NCBI RefSeq assembly: GCF_014109805.1
Contig: NZ_CP059400.1
Span: 2,388,001 to 2,452,000 of the forward strand
Direction of reading: 5' to 3'
DNA length: 64,000 nucleotides
Source of the DNA: Legionella sp. PC1000
GTDB taxonomy: Bacteria > Pseudomonadota > Gammaproteobacteria > Legionellales > Legionellaceae
Part shown: positions 25,076 to 33,936 of the stretch, piece after piece
Numbering within the stretch: the stretch's first letter is position 1
Layout of the letters: each line of letters starts with the position of its first letter
Translations under genes and position numbers: made by a program
Notes under the pieces: generated by a model
The model's database searches: none
What the model was told of the DNA's origin: nothing
The model's input: the letters and a program-made list of their open reading frames with translations, nothing else

Positions 25076-26500
25076 ATGACATATTCACGCAAAAATCATG
25101 TCGTTCTTTCAGATGAAATGGATGATTTAAAAAAAAGAATAAACCAAAGGAAGAAAGAACAGAAGTCATATATTGAAATTGCCCACAAAAAGGGGAAGTT
25201 ATCCCAACGTCTACTTGAAGGTGCACAAAAATTTTTTGGCCTGGCTGCCACCGCTTTTTCATCGGCAAAAGAACTCCCATACATTGGATTTGTGTTTCAA
25301 ATTGTCGCCATTATTCCCGCTTCGATTGCCATGATAACGGACAAAAACAGTTCGATATTGGGTAAAATTTTAGCAGTAAGTTTTCTTTTGGGCTTAACCG
25401 CTTTAGGTATCACCGCCTTTGTTATGGGGGGATTAGTTGCTGCGAAAATTGGATTGGCTTTGGCTTCTTTGGTTACGGTTATAGAAGGGATGTCATTTAT
25501 AGGCTCACTTTTTAATAAATATAAAACGTGGAGCGCTTATAAAGAAAAAGAGGAGTTTAACCATTTATTAGATTCCCTTGATTCAGATGCTTTAGAAAAT
25601 GATAAGTATCGTGAACGATTGGAAATTCGAGCTTTAGAACTAGAACACTTGCTTGAACACTCAACCAGTTCGTCACTTGAAAAAGAAAACGAAGAATTGC
25701 AGTTTATCAATACGATTCGCAATAAAAAACCTTATGTGCCTCCCCAAATGGATAACACTCTTCTGCGGTTTATCAATGCGATGCGCAGTAAAATAGGATG
25801 GGAAAAATTACCCTCTGATGACCCTCCCATAACCAAACTTTCAAATTTATATGATGAGCGTAAAATAGCGGTAAGTTATTTGGCGAAGATCACAGAAATA
25901 ATTGACAAAGACGATCAGACAAGCCATTCAATACTTATTGATCAAGTAACTGAGCTTCAACACCAAATTGCCCAAATTGATAAAGAGATTGAAAGCATAA
26001 CGGAACCATTGCATGAATTGCAACGAAATGATCTCTTAGCCAATGAAGCCATCCCCAAATCCTTTACTAATTTTGCTTTAGGTGGGGCTGGTGTGATTTT
26101 GTCAACTATTGGTTTAATGATTTTGCTAAGTGCAGTAGCCGCTCCTCCTATAATGGGCCCTATTTTATTTGGATTTGGTATTGGGCTGGCAATATTTGGA
26201 GTAGTTAAATGGGGAATAGAACTTTATGCGACGAGTCAAGACGAGAAATTCAAGCGGAAACTTGAAAAAGAGAATGAAGGAATAATCCTCGAAGAAGCAT
26301 TATATGAATATGACCATGGATGCAGTTACTCAAACGCAATGCGTCCCATACTCGATTCAAAAGACACAACTTCTGAGAAGCCTACAAATACAACAGAAAA
26401 TGATTTGGCGAAAATATCAGAACCACCCTCTATAGAATCAACAAAACTTCTAGAATCTACAAACGCCCCCCCAAAAAGCTCAGGAGAATACCAAATCTAA
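25076..26500 (+). CDS. Effector-like membrane protein with coiled coils
   Basis: 474 residues. Charged N-terminus, a first block of hydrophobic helices (about 68-150), a long Glu/Lys/Leu-rich coiled-coil region (about 160-340) and a second hydrophobic hairpin (about 343-390), then a polar Ser/Thr/Glu/Pro tail. The middle contains an internal duplication: L-Q-F-I-N-T-I-R-N-K-K and L-R-F-I-N-A-M-R-S-K. This build is common in Dot/Icm effectors that insert in host membranes. No named family recognised. A second effector-like gene follows after about 200 bp in the same direction. Confidence 0.6.
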   Translation: MTYSRKNHVVLSDEMDDLKKRINQRKKEQKSYIEIAHKKGKLSQRLLEGAQKFFGLAATAFSSAKELPYIGFVFQIVAIIPASIAMITDKNSSILGKILAVSFLLGLTALGITAFVMGGLVAAKIGLALASLVTVIEGMSFIGSLFNKYKTWSAYKEKEEFNHLLDSLDSDALENDKYRERLEIRALELEHLLEHSTSSSLEKENEELQFINTIRNKKPYVPPQMDNTLLRFINAMRSKIGWEKLPSDDPPITKLSNLYDERKIAVSYLAKITEIIDKDDQTSHSILIDQVTELQHQIAQIDKEIESITEPLHELQRNDLLANEAIPKSFTNFALGGAGVILSTIGLMILLSAVAAPPIMGPILFGFGIGLAIFGVVKWGIELYATSQDEKFKRKLEKENEGIILEEALYEYDHGCSYSNAMRPILDSKDTTSEKPTNTTENDLAKISEPPSIESTKLLESTNAPPKSSGEYQI

Positions 26501-26707
26501 TCGCCTCTCCAAAGAGGTGGAAGAAACCGCTGTGAATACCCAATTTTTATATTTTTAGAACAACCTCACAATCTTTTATATTTGTTTAATAAATATTCAA
26601 AATAATAAAGAAAGAAAGTTTGTGTTCTTAATAAGAACTTAATAATTTGTTAATAATCTATATGTATAATTTAATGCCTTTTGGTTTAAATTAAAAACGG
26701 GTGAATA

Positions 26708-28759
26708 ATGTTCCAAAAGCAAGAATCAATAAAAGGTTTCACACTTAAATATACGGGAACAAAATTTAAAGATGAAGATGTTTCTGTTTATGGAATGGAA
26801 GCATTGCGAAAAAATTTTTCCGAAATGGGCGCATTGGCCATTCGATTCCAATTAAGTTTAGCCCAGTTTTCTGCTTTGATTGAGCCAGCATGCGAAGAAA
26901 ACTATGAGGAAAACTCTATTGAGCATACTGCCGAAGGAAAAAATCAGTCTGATGTGTTTGGTCTTTGCAAGGAAGGCTCAACAGTTTCACAAAATACGAA
27001 ATTATTGGAAAAATCCAGCCATTATAGTATTGGGAAAGGGAAAATATTAAATGAGCGTAACCAGGCACTTAAATATCCCAACACAGAGGGTCTTCGTGGT
27101 GGCGAATCAATTTGGGATACCATTCATTTTTCAGTTTGGCAAACAGGAATCTGTCTTAGTAGCCAACTATCGAAACAAGGATTTCTATATCTTTGTCACC
27201 CTCAAAGAATTGATGCACAGCAATATGAATTAATTACTCAAGAGTTAGATAAAGGCGAATTTGAAATTATCACTCAACATGATAAAAAAATTGTTAAAAC
27301 TTACTCCGGAATAGAAATAGAGACATCTGCTATTCCCTCAAACACCAGAATCGATCTTGATCCTGAACATACTCAAACATATCAAGACAATGGTTTTGTA
27401 GTTAATGTAAACGATCATCCTGCACCCATGGGTTGGATTATTAATGAAAATAATAAAAAATTAGTCAAACCAGAGCATGCAGAAGATATACTTCGAGTAA
27501 TACGAATTTCAAAAAGCGGTTTTCGCCGCTTACCTGAGAACCAGGGAAAATTATTAATGCTTGGTTTAATGAAAGGTAATGAGCATATCCTGCATACACA
27601 AAACCGCTCATTCAATGCGATGGATATTCTTCTTGAAATTTTAGAAAAGGAATATGGCTTTGATCCTTCACAATTAATGGACTCTACCGTCATAAAACGT
27701 GTATATAATCAAATGCAAAGAGATGCAAAAGAAAAAGATATCGTAGAAGATCTATTAACATTGAATCTTGCATTTGAAATGGTTCAACCTTTAAAGACAA
27801 CTTTAGAACAAAGTGTAAGACATCCTTTATTAAAACATTTGACTAATTCCTACACAACAAATCAAAACACGCTGAAAGCAATTATTTATGCTTTTGATTT
27901 ACAAAAAAAAGATGGTAGTCCTGCTCTCTATTTAGATAGAGAGATGCCTATTACCACAGATGAAGGATTAATTGATGTACGAATTAATGGGCAATTGGCC
28001 GATCCTGATTTAACAAATCCTAAAAATGCAGCCGCATTATTATCCATTGCAGTTCTTGTTTCAGAACAAATGATACTTGAACAATTGCTACGCGATACAC
28101 TTCATTATGGAGAAGAACATCCTAATGCACGGGCACTTAAAGCGATATTAAATGATGACGAATTTTTTTTAAACCTAAGAGAAGATGCCTTGCATTTACC
28201 CACTAATGAAAATGGGCCAATTTTAGGATTACAATTTGCTTACTGCGAAAAAATCGTTGCTCAACTCAGAGAAAAACTCGGTACGAATCATCTTATTGAA
28301 GTCATACGTCAATTAGAGAACGATGAGTCCATGGATATTAATTCTGATGCCACGATCGCTCTTCAGAAATTATTTACCATTGGTGAAACCCTACAGCGAC
28401 TTGAAGGAATTTCAGGAGTCAAAGCAAATTCTAGAGGAATTAATGGAGGATTAGGTTTAGTCATCCAAAAACTTGCCCCTTCATTATATTATGGACTTTC
28501 CAGCCAGAGTCCTCCGCCTCCTGTATTGCCAATAAAATCCAAGGTGGAAAAAGCAAGTTGTGAACTGGAAACAATGGATGCCTGCCCTTTCCTAAGTGGT
28601 AAGTTAGGAAGCAAACCTATTGAAAATCCTCATCAGCCAAAAGATTACGAAGTAAAAAAAGAACAAACCACAGTATCATGGTGTGGTTTCTTTACAAAAG
28701 TAATCGTTACAACAGGCGTAACTGCTGCAAGTATTTATCTAGGAAGTCAGATTCTATAA
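26708..28759 (+). CDS. Large hypothetical effector-like protein with C-terminal hydrophobic segment
   Basis: 683 residues, mostly soluble and helical, with no recognised catalytic motif. The final 25 residues (F-F-T-K-V-I-V-T-T-G-V-T-A-A-S-I-Y-L-G-S) form one membrane-spanning segment, preceded by a Pro- and Cys-containing linker (P-P-P-P-V-L-P; D-A-C-P-F-L). A tail-anchored layout of this kind suggests localisation to a membrane, perhaps of the host vacuole (inference). GGGTGA precedes the ATG. AT-rich upstream region typical of Legionella effector genes. Confidence 0.6.
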   Translation: MFQKQESIKGFTLKYTGTKFKDEDVSVYGMEALRKNFSEMGALAIRFQLSLAQFSALIEPACEENYEENSIEHTAEGKNQSDVFGLCKEGSTVSQNTKLLEKSSHYSIGKGKILNERNQALKYPNTEGLRGGESIWDTIHFSVWQTGICLSSQLSKQGFLYLCHPQRIDAQQYELITQELDKGEFEIITQHDKKIVKTYSGIEIETSAIPSNTRIDLDPEHTQTYQDNGFVVNVNDHPAPMGWIINENNKKLVKPEHAEDILRVIRISKSGFRRLPENQGKLLMLGLMKGNEHILHTQNRSFNAMDILLEILEKEYGFDPSQLMDSTVIKRVYNQMQRDAKEKDIVEDLLTLNLAFEMVQPLKTTLEQSVRHPLLKHLTNSYTTNQNTLKAIIYAFDLQKKDGSPALYLDREMPITTDEGLIDVRINGQLADPDLTNPKNAAALLSIAVLVSEQMILEQLLRDTLHYGEEHPNARALKAILNDDEFFLNLREDALHLPTNENGPILGLQFAYCEKIVAQLREKLGTNHLIEVIRQLENDESMDINSDATIALQKLFTIGETLQRLEGISGVKANSRGINGGLGLVIQKLAPSLYYGLSSQSPPPPVLPIKSKVEKASCELETMDACPFLSGKLGSKPIENPHQPKDYEVKKEQTTVSWCGFFTKVIVTTGVTAASIYLGSQIL

Positions 28760-28908
28760 CGAGACATAGCCCGTATTTTGCATAGCGAACTATGGGCTTT
28801 CCCCTCATATTTCTAAATCCATTTCAATTCAATCCCGAAAAAACGTATTTCTCATTTTTTCAATTCAAACCTATACTAAAAGAAATTAATATTACATGGA
28901 CGATTCTT

Positions 28909-29232
28909 ATGAAAATTTTTCGTGGATTATTGCTGCTCTTTTCGTTAATTTATCAAAACGCTTATGCTGAAAAACCACTTTCCCCGCCAAGCGGACAAGC
29001 TCCTCAATGCGAGCAAGCTTATGAAAGCTCTGGCCAGATTAAAACCATAAATAATGTTTTTAGCACTTTATCAAGTACCTGCCATTCTGTTGGCGGGATG
29101 AAGTTAATGCATAAAATCTTAATATCAGAACATTCAAATGAACCAACAGGAGTTTTATTTACCTGTACAGGAGAAGACTTAAATTTTGTTGTTTTTACTT
29201 GTCTCTTTTCAACAAATATTGGGAGCTTATAA
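28909..29232 (+). CDS. Small secreted protein
   Basis: 107 residues from ATG 28909: signal peptide MKIFRGLLLLFSLIYQNAYA, cleavage before EKPL. The mature part has four cysteines (P-Q-C-E-Q, S-T-C-H-S, F-T-C-T-G, F-T-C-L-F) that probably form two disulfides. The frame extends upstream to 28792, but that extension has no ribosome-binding site and would mask the signal peptide. Family not recognised. Confidence 0.65.
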   Translation: MKIFRGLLLLFSLIYQNAYAEKPLSPPSGQAPQCEQAYESSGQIKTINNVFSTLSSTCHSVGGMKLMHKILISEHSNEPTGVLFTCTGEDLNFVVFTCLFSTNIGSL

Positions 29233-29715
29233 ATAAAAATATTTCCTAAATAAGAAAAATGATTTCGTCTATCCTTATAAAAATACTAAAAAAGCACATT
29301 GAATAAAATGTACCATCACGTTCACATCAAAAGTCTACAAGGGTTTGACAGACTATAAACAGACTTATCCACAGAAAATGTGAATAACTTAAAAGAATTA
29401 TGATGTTTTTAAAAGAAAAGAAGATAAGTGCGGTAAAGACTTTCTCATAGTCGAACGATGGTGATTTGACATGAAGTTGAAATAAATATCCACAGATACA
29501 GGCTATTTGAAAAAAGAAATGAGACATAGTTATCTTAACAAATAAAGAATAAAAAAACAGTCTTGACTGATATAATTTTCTTTTTATTTAGATTTTAATG
29601 GTGAAATTTTTACACTAAGAAACAGATAACGTTTCTGGATCGACGCCCAATAGGTATTATGATAAAATTATATACATATTTTTTTGGCTTTTAGACTCTT
29701 ACATACGTACTGCAC
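29233..29715. other. AT-rich intergenic stretch with DnaA-box-like sites
   Basis: No gene supported on either strand. TTATCCACA at 29365-29373 and, inverted, TTATTCACA at 29379-29387 both fit the DnaA-box consensus TTATNCACA exactly and lie five bases apart; ATATCCACA at 29486-29494 differs at one base. Confidence 0.5.
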
Positions 29716-30153
29716 ATGCCCTCGTTAACAACAACCAGCATTTACATTTATTGCGTGTTTTTTTTAATAAGTGCCCTGATTGAATCGATGTCATTTAATG
29801 CACTCGACCTAGCGGAACAAAAAATTGTATCGAATAGAAAGAAACTTCCTTTTATGACTGATTTAAACAGTACCATCAAAGTATTTTTCTTTTCATTCAT
29901 TGTTATCTGTATTACACCTTGGCAAATGCGATATAAAACCTATTTATACAGTAATACCCAAGAGCTGGTGTTTCTCTATCATGTGTTTATGTTATTTTTT
30001 GTTGTTGCATTTGTACCCATAATCAAATGCTTACAAAGCAACATTAGAAATGAACGTTTACCCAAATGGTATCTTAAAAATATATTAATTGGGGATTATA
30101 TTCATCTATGGGGTATTTTATTGGCATGTTATGCGTCAATCCCTAATTTTTAG
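29716..30153 (+). CDS. Small membrane protein, hypothetical
   Basis: 145 residues with about four hydrophobic segments (near 7-25, 53-68, 83-104 and 124-141) and short polar loops. No family recognised. The ATG lacks a clear ribosome-binding site. Reading frame and hydrophobic pattern are convincing for an inner-membrane protein, but nothing indicates its role. Confidence 0.55.
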   Translation: MPSLTTTSIYIYCVFFLISALIESMSFNALDLAEQKIVSNRKKLPFMTDLNSTIKVFFFSFIVICITPWQMRYKTYLYSNTQELVFLYHVFMLFFVVAFVPIIKCLQSNIRNERLPKWYLKNILIGDYIHLWGILLACYASIPNF

Positions 30154-30204
30154 TGAGCCATTTTCTTTCACTCTTAAAAATAAGTTAAGGTCGCTTTAAG
30201 ATCT

Positions 30205-30234
30205 TCTGGATACCGCGCATAAAGCGCGGTAGGT
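30205..30234 (+). repeat. Palindromic interspersed element, half copy B
   Basis: A single arm TCTGGATACCGCGCATAAAG continuing CGCGGTAGGTAG is present; the matching left arm is missing. The 3' end is altered from TACGTAG to TAGGTAG. Confidence 0.65.
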
Positions 30235-30304
30235 AGGTAGAGTGTCGTATGCATACTCACGCATAGAACGCTATCGTAGGTGAGAACTGGATATATCTTT
30301 TTAA

Positions 30305-31600
30305 TCAAACCACAAGTGGGACAATTTTATAGGGAACCAGTTCACAATATTTTTTCCAATCATTGCCATACTTAGCAGAGCATCGTTTATCATCACGAAA
30401 TGCTCTGTCAAATAACAGAACAGTTAAAAAGCAAAGATAAAAATACGGGGAAAAATTATCAAATAAAGCAGGCACAGACCAAAAAAATGTGCCTGCAAGT
30501 TCTGGAATATAGTGGAAATGTCTGGCAATTCCCCACCAACCTGAAGCAAGCAATATGGTTTGTTTTTTATCTCCTTCAGTAGTTTCATATCCCGCCAATA
30601 CTGTAACCGGTTTTTTACCCCAGATTTTACATTCTCCTTGAGTCGCTCGTGCAACAAGTCTCTGTTTGTCAGCAAGATAATTAATAATAATACTTGCTAA
30701 TCCTAAGCCCAAAATGAGAATTGCCCATACAAAGGATAAATGAATCGGATGGAGCACAAGGTACATACTCGGTGAAGTATAAACACAAGGAACCCATACC
30801 ATGCACCCCCAGCAAATATAAAAACCGGCGCGATCATGCATGATGTCCAGGGAGCGTAAATAGCCCTTTTCCCACATGTAAAATTTACTCAGATAGACAA
30901 ATTGCAATAGAACAGAAATTAACATTGAGTTGGATAAACCACCTAATTCTGCTTGTTTGGCACAATAGGAAATAAGAAATAGCCCCCAGCTCATCATGCC
31001 AAAGCGGCATGTAATAAATTTTTTAATACTCCATCCCAGAACCTGAGGATAGAGTTCTGTTCCCCAATAATAATCAAATAATATATTCTTAGTTATTCCT
31101 GAATCGGTTGTTGAAGGAAAAAAACGTCCTTTGAGATACAAAAATATGCAGAAGATAAGGCTCAACAAATTCAATGCTCCGAAAAGCCCCCCCAGATTGT
31201 CATAAAGAATAGAGGCTGAGAATAAATTGAAGCCAAACGATGCAATACAAAAGGTTGCCATAGTGACAATAAATGCTAAAACACCGTTATCTTTATATAC
31301 CGGAACATTTCCTTTAGGCGTAATAGGACCATTAAATGGTTTTCCTGGCAGAATGCGCATTAAAGCCAGTTCAAATACAGCAAAAACTAAAATAATTTTC
31401 CAAGCAAGAGAAGTTCCCCAAAAGTAAGGCTTCCATACTGTAACTATTGTTTGCAAAAAACCGTTTTGGGTTATTAAATCCCATAAAGCAGATAAAGACC
31501 CCTGAAGTTGAGTATTGGCATACCACATTAACATTACAAAAATAGGGCATGAAAGGATAAGAAATAAGGGGCCTAAGGTATTCCTAATATTGAAATTCAT
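30305..31600 (-). CDS. Eukaryote-type Delta7/Delta14 sterol reductase (ERG4/ERG24, DHCR7-like)
   Basis: 431 residues, multi-spanning. It carries the ERG4/ERG24 family signatures: L-L-A-S-G-W-W-G-I-A-R-H-F-H-Y-I-P-E-L near the C-terminal third and R-C-S-A-K-Y-G-N-D-W-K-K-Y-C-E-L-V-P-Y at the end, with the NADPH-binding cytoplasmic loop between. The family reduces sterol ring double bonds with NADPH in eukaryotic membranes; most similar by phrasing to 7-dehydrocholesterol reductase. Bacteria rarely have sterols, so it probably acts on host sterols. Related genes are known from Legionella drancourtii and Coxiella and were attributed to transfer from eukaryotes. Confidence 0.85.
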   Translation of the reverse strand: MNFNIRNTLGPLFLILSCPIFVMLMWYANTQLQGSLSALWDLITQNGFLQTIVTVWKPYFWGTSLAWKIILVFAVFELALMRILPGKPFNGPITPKGNVPVYKDNGVLAFIVTMATFCIASFGFNLFSASILYDNLGGLFGALNLLSLIFCIFLYLKGRFFPSTTDSGITKNILFDYYWGTELYPQVLGWSIKKFITCRFGMMSWGLFLISYCAKQAELGGLSNSMLISVLLQFVYLSKFYMWEKGYLRSLDIMHDRAGFYICWGCMVWVPCVYTSPSMYLVLHPIHLSFVWAILILGLGLASIIINYLADKQRLVARATQGECKIWGKKPVTVLAGYETTEGDKKQTILLASGWWGIARHFHYIPELAGTFFWSVPALFDNFSPYFYLCFLTVLLFDRAFRDDKRCSAKYGNDWKKYCELVPYKIVPLVV

Positions 31601-31891
31601 AAATGCTTCCTTACATTTTTAAAATGTCTAAAGAAGATCATAATACAGGAATTTTTTTCATTTAGTATCCTTTTAAGAGTTGATAAAAAGATGAAAAGCA
31701 GAAACAAGGAATATCGAAGACTATCCCTATAATAAAATAAACTTATTCGGAAATTTGCGCCATAAAGAAAAGTATGTGAAGACTCGAATCGGAACACAGA
31801 ACCGCAGTGTACACAAAGTCACATGAAGGATTCGAACCCTATATCGACGAAGTAATTCTCCTCTGCAGTAGAGATTTTCCGAAGAAGTCTA
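31601..31891. other. Intergenic stretch between divergent genes
   Basis: Upstream regions of the sterol reductase and acetyltransferase genes. No convincing gene. A GGATTCGAACC string at 31828-31838 resembles the T-arm of a tRNA read on the minus strand, but no matching acceptor or anticodon arm is present. Confidence 0.4.
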
Positions 31892-31960
31892 ATGAAGTAC
31901 CTATTTGCTTTAGTGATTACTTTAATATTTAATTTATTGTATAAACCCGTAAAAAAGTGA
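31892..31960 (+). CDS. Possible 22-residue hydrophobic leader peptide
   Basis: ATG 31892 opens M-K-Y-L-F-A-L-V-I-T-L-I-F-N-L-L-Y-K-P-V-K-K and stops at TGA 31958-31960, which overlaps an in-frame GTG (31957) of the following acetyltransferase gene. It could couple translation of that gene or be a small membrane peptide. Only weak SD-like GAAGAAG upstream. Confidence 0.3.
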   Translation: MKYLFALVITLIFNLLYKPVKK

Positions 31961-31965
31961 ATATC

Positions 31966-32811
31966 ATGTCCCAATACCGTATCGAGCGTATGACACAGGA
32001 TGAGGTTTCAATTGCTGTAGAATGGGCACGAAAGGAAGGTTGGAATCCAGGATTAAATGATGCTGAATGTTTTTATCATACTGATCCGCATGGTTTCTTC
32101 GCCGGCAAATTAAATGGCCAAGTTATTGCTGTTGGTTCTGCAGTAGTTTATGACCAACAGTTTGCCTTTTGTGGATTTTATATGGTAGATAAAAAATATC
32201 GGGCCCAAGGATATGGGATGCAATTAACACGTGCTCGTCTGCTGTATGTTGGTGAGCGTAATGCGGGAATTGATGGGGTACTCGACATGGTCGATAATTA
32301 TGCGCGTATTGGTTATCAGTTTGCACACAGTAACGCCCGCTATGCTTTAGGACATACTCGACTGACTCCTAAACCTGATCCCAATCTGGTTGAATTAAAA
32401 ACGGTCCCTTTTGAGCAATTAACACAATATGATCGTCACTATTTTCCTGCACCAAGACCGAAATTTCTCTCAGTGTGGATAAAACAAAATACTGCTTTAG
32501 CTCTTGGTTATGTGCAGGAAAAACAATTAAAAGGTTATGGAGTAATCAGAAAATGTTTTGAAGGATATAAAATAGGCCCTCTATTTGCAGATACCCCTTT
32601 CATCGCTGAAAAATTGTTTGAGCAATTGGTCGAATATGCTCAAGGTGAAACAGTTTATCTCGATATTCCTGAAAATAATCCCTTAGCTCTTAATCTGGTA
32701 AACAAATATAAGATGTCTAAAGTATTTGCAACTGCTCGAATGTATTTAAAAGGAACACCTAAACTATCTATTGAAGGCATTTATGGTATTACAACCTTTG
32801 AACTAGGATAA
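31966..32811 (+). CDS. GNAT-family N-acetyltransferase
   Basis: About 281 residues. N-terminal GNAT domain with the acetyl-CoA loop in V-D-K-K-Y-R-A-Q-G-Y-G-M-Q-L-T (R-x-x-G-x-G/A) and a C-terminal acetyltransferase-18-like region ending in Y-L-D-I-P-E-N-N-P-L-A-L-N-L. ATG 31966 preferred; GTG 31957 is possible through coupling with the small upstream frame. It is followed after 2 bp by a polysaccharide-deacetylase-type gene, so the two form an operon and may act on one substrate (acetylation versus amide hydrolysis). Confidence 0.75.
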   Translation: MSQYRIERMTQDEVSIAVEWARKEGWNPGLNDAECFYHTDPHGFFAGKLNGQVIAVGSAVVYDQQFAFCGFYMVDKKYRAQGYGMQLTRARLLYVGERNAGIDGVLDMVDNYARIGYQFAHSNARYALGHTRLTPKPDPNLVELKTVPFEQLTQYDRHYFPAPRPKFLSVWIKQNTALALGYVQEKQLKGYGVIRKCFEGYKIGPLFADTPFIAEKLFEQLVEYAQGETVYLDIPENNPLALNLVNKYKMSKVFATARMYLKGTPKLSIEGIYGITTFELG

Positions 32812-32813
32812 AC

Positions 32814-33689
32814 ATGCGTGATTTAGTGGGTTATGGATCAGAAGGAAAAAAATTTTTTTGGCCCAATAAAGCAAAAATTGCTATTAATTTTGTGATTAAC
32901 TATGAAGAAGGGGCAGAGTTAAGCCCTATCCATGGTGATTCACAAGCAGAGACTAGTGGCGCCGATTTTCCTTTTATACCCAAAGCCAAAGGACAACGAC
33001 ATCTGAGCATGGAATCATTTTATGAATATGGGAGCCGCGTAGGTATATGGCGGCTGCTGCGTTTATTTGAGCATTATAAAATACCGCTTACATTTTTTAT
33101 TACTGGACAAGCATTGATATTAAATCCTTTATTTGCCGATTATCTGGCACAACAAAGCCATGAAATAGCAGGGCATGGATGGCGCTGGATAAATTACACC
33201 AACATCTCGAGGAACGTTGAAAAGAAACATATTCTTTTATGTATTGAAACGCTGGAAAAATTAACCGGACATAGACCCAGAGGATGGTACACAGGACGAC
33301 GAAGTAAAAGCACTCGAGAGTTATTGCTTGAAATCGGGGGATTTCTTTATGATTCAGACAGCTATGCAGATGAATTGCCTTATTATAGTGAGAAGCATTT
33401 AATAATCCCCTACTCTCTTGACTGCAATGATTTCCGATTTACAACGACACCCGGTTTTGCCGACGCTAAAGCATTTTACGAGCGATTAATGAATACATTT
33501 CATTATCTTTATCAAGAAAAACGTCTCGCACTAATGACTGTAGGCTTGCATCCCCGTCTGGGTGGAAAGCCCGATCGTTGCCTTATGTTAAAACAGTTTT
33601 TAGAACATGTAACACAGTATCGAGATGTCTGGATAGCAAGGCGTATTGATATAGCTCAATTTTGGTTGGAAAAATCGCCTCCTGAATAA
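32814..33689 (+). CDS. PuuE-type polysaccharide deacetylase / allantoinase-like hydrolase
   Basis: 291 residues of the carbohydrate esterase 4-like fold. It shows V-I-N-Y-E-E-G-A-E, H-L-S-M-E-S-F-Y-E-Y-G-S-R-V-G-I-W-R, T-F-F-I-T-G-Q and H-E-I-A-G-H-G-W-R-W, the pattern of the PuuE subgroup, whose characterised members include a metal-independent allantoinase of purine degradation. True substrate here is open (allantoin, or another cyclic amide or N-acyl sugar). The gene starts 2 bp after the acetyltransferase stop, with the AGGATAAAC ribosome-binding site inside the end of that gene. Confidence 0.75.
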   Translation: MRDLVGYGSEGKKFFWPNKAKIAINFVINYEEGAELSPIHGDSQAETSGADFPFIPKAKGQRHLSMESFYEYGSRVGIWRLLRLFEHYKIPLTFFITGQALILNPLFADYLAQQSHEIAGHGWRWINYTNISRNVEKKHILLCIETLEKLTGHRPRGWYTGRRSKSTRELLLEIGGFLYDSDSYADELPYYSEKHLIIPYSLDCNDFRFTTTPGFADAKAFYERLMNTFHYLYQEKRLALMTVGLHPRLGGKPDRCLMLKQFLEHVTQYRDVWIARRIDIAQFWLEKSPPE

Positions 33690-33738
33690 CGAGCGAATGC
33701 TTGCTTTTTTCCATATAGGCACGACAGATAGGTGGGTT

Positions 33739-33827
33739 TGGGCCTTGGCCCAACTTCTCTTCAATACTTAAGATAAGAATTATTAAAAAATTATTTTAAT
33801 TGTATCAAGTTGTTGGGCCAAGGCCCA
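33739..33827. repeat. Inverted repeat TGGGCCTTGGCCCAAC
   Basis: TGGGCCTTGGCCCAAC (33739-33754) and its exact complement (33812-33827) flank a 57-bp AT-rich centre; each arm is itself partly self-complementary (GGGCC/GGCCC). The outer ends (GATAGGTGGG and CAGCCTACAC) extend the similarity weakly. It lies downstream of flgL. Confidence 0.65.
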
Positions 33828-33862
33828 GCCTACACGTCCGACCATAATGAATGCCCTGATTC

Positions 33863-33914
33863 CGATTTTGTGAAGAACTCTCAGGAGCATATCGCGATTT
33901 GTAGGCGCGATATG
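33863..33914. repeat. Repeat fragment with hairpin, shared with 4346-4371
   Basis: CGATTTTGTGAAGAACTCTC here matches CGATTTTGTGAGGAACTCTC near 4346 at 19 of 20 positions, followed in both by AGGA. Next comes a 9-bp hairpin CATATCGCG (33888-33896) / CGCGATATG (33906-33914). It may also serve as the end signal of the flagellar transcript. Confidence 0.55.
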
Positions 33915-33936
33915 AATTTATCATGCGCCTAAAAAA

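Noticed and set aside
29365-29494. Chromosome replication origin
   Set aside because: Only two exact DnaA boxes, and none of the usual neighbours (dnaA, dnaN, gidA, rpmH) is present.
31828-31838. GGATTCGAACC, a tRNA T-arm-like string (minus strand)
   Set aside because: No matching acceptor stem, anticodon arm or D-arm could be placed at tRNA distances; T-stem pairing is also imperfect.
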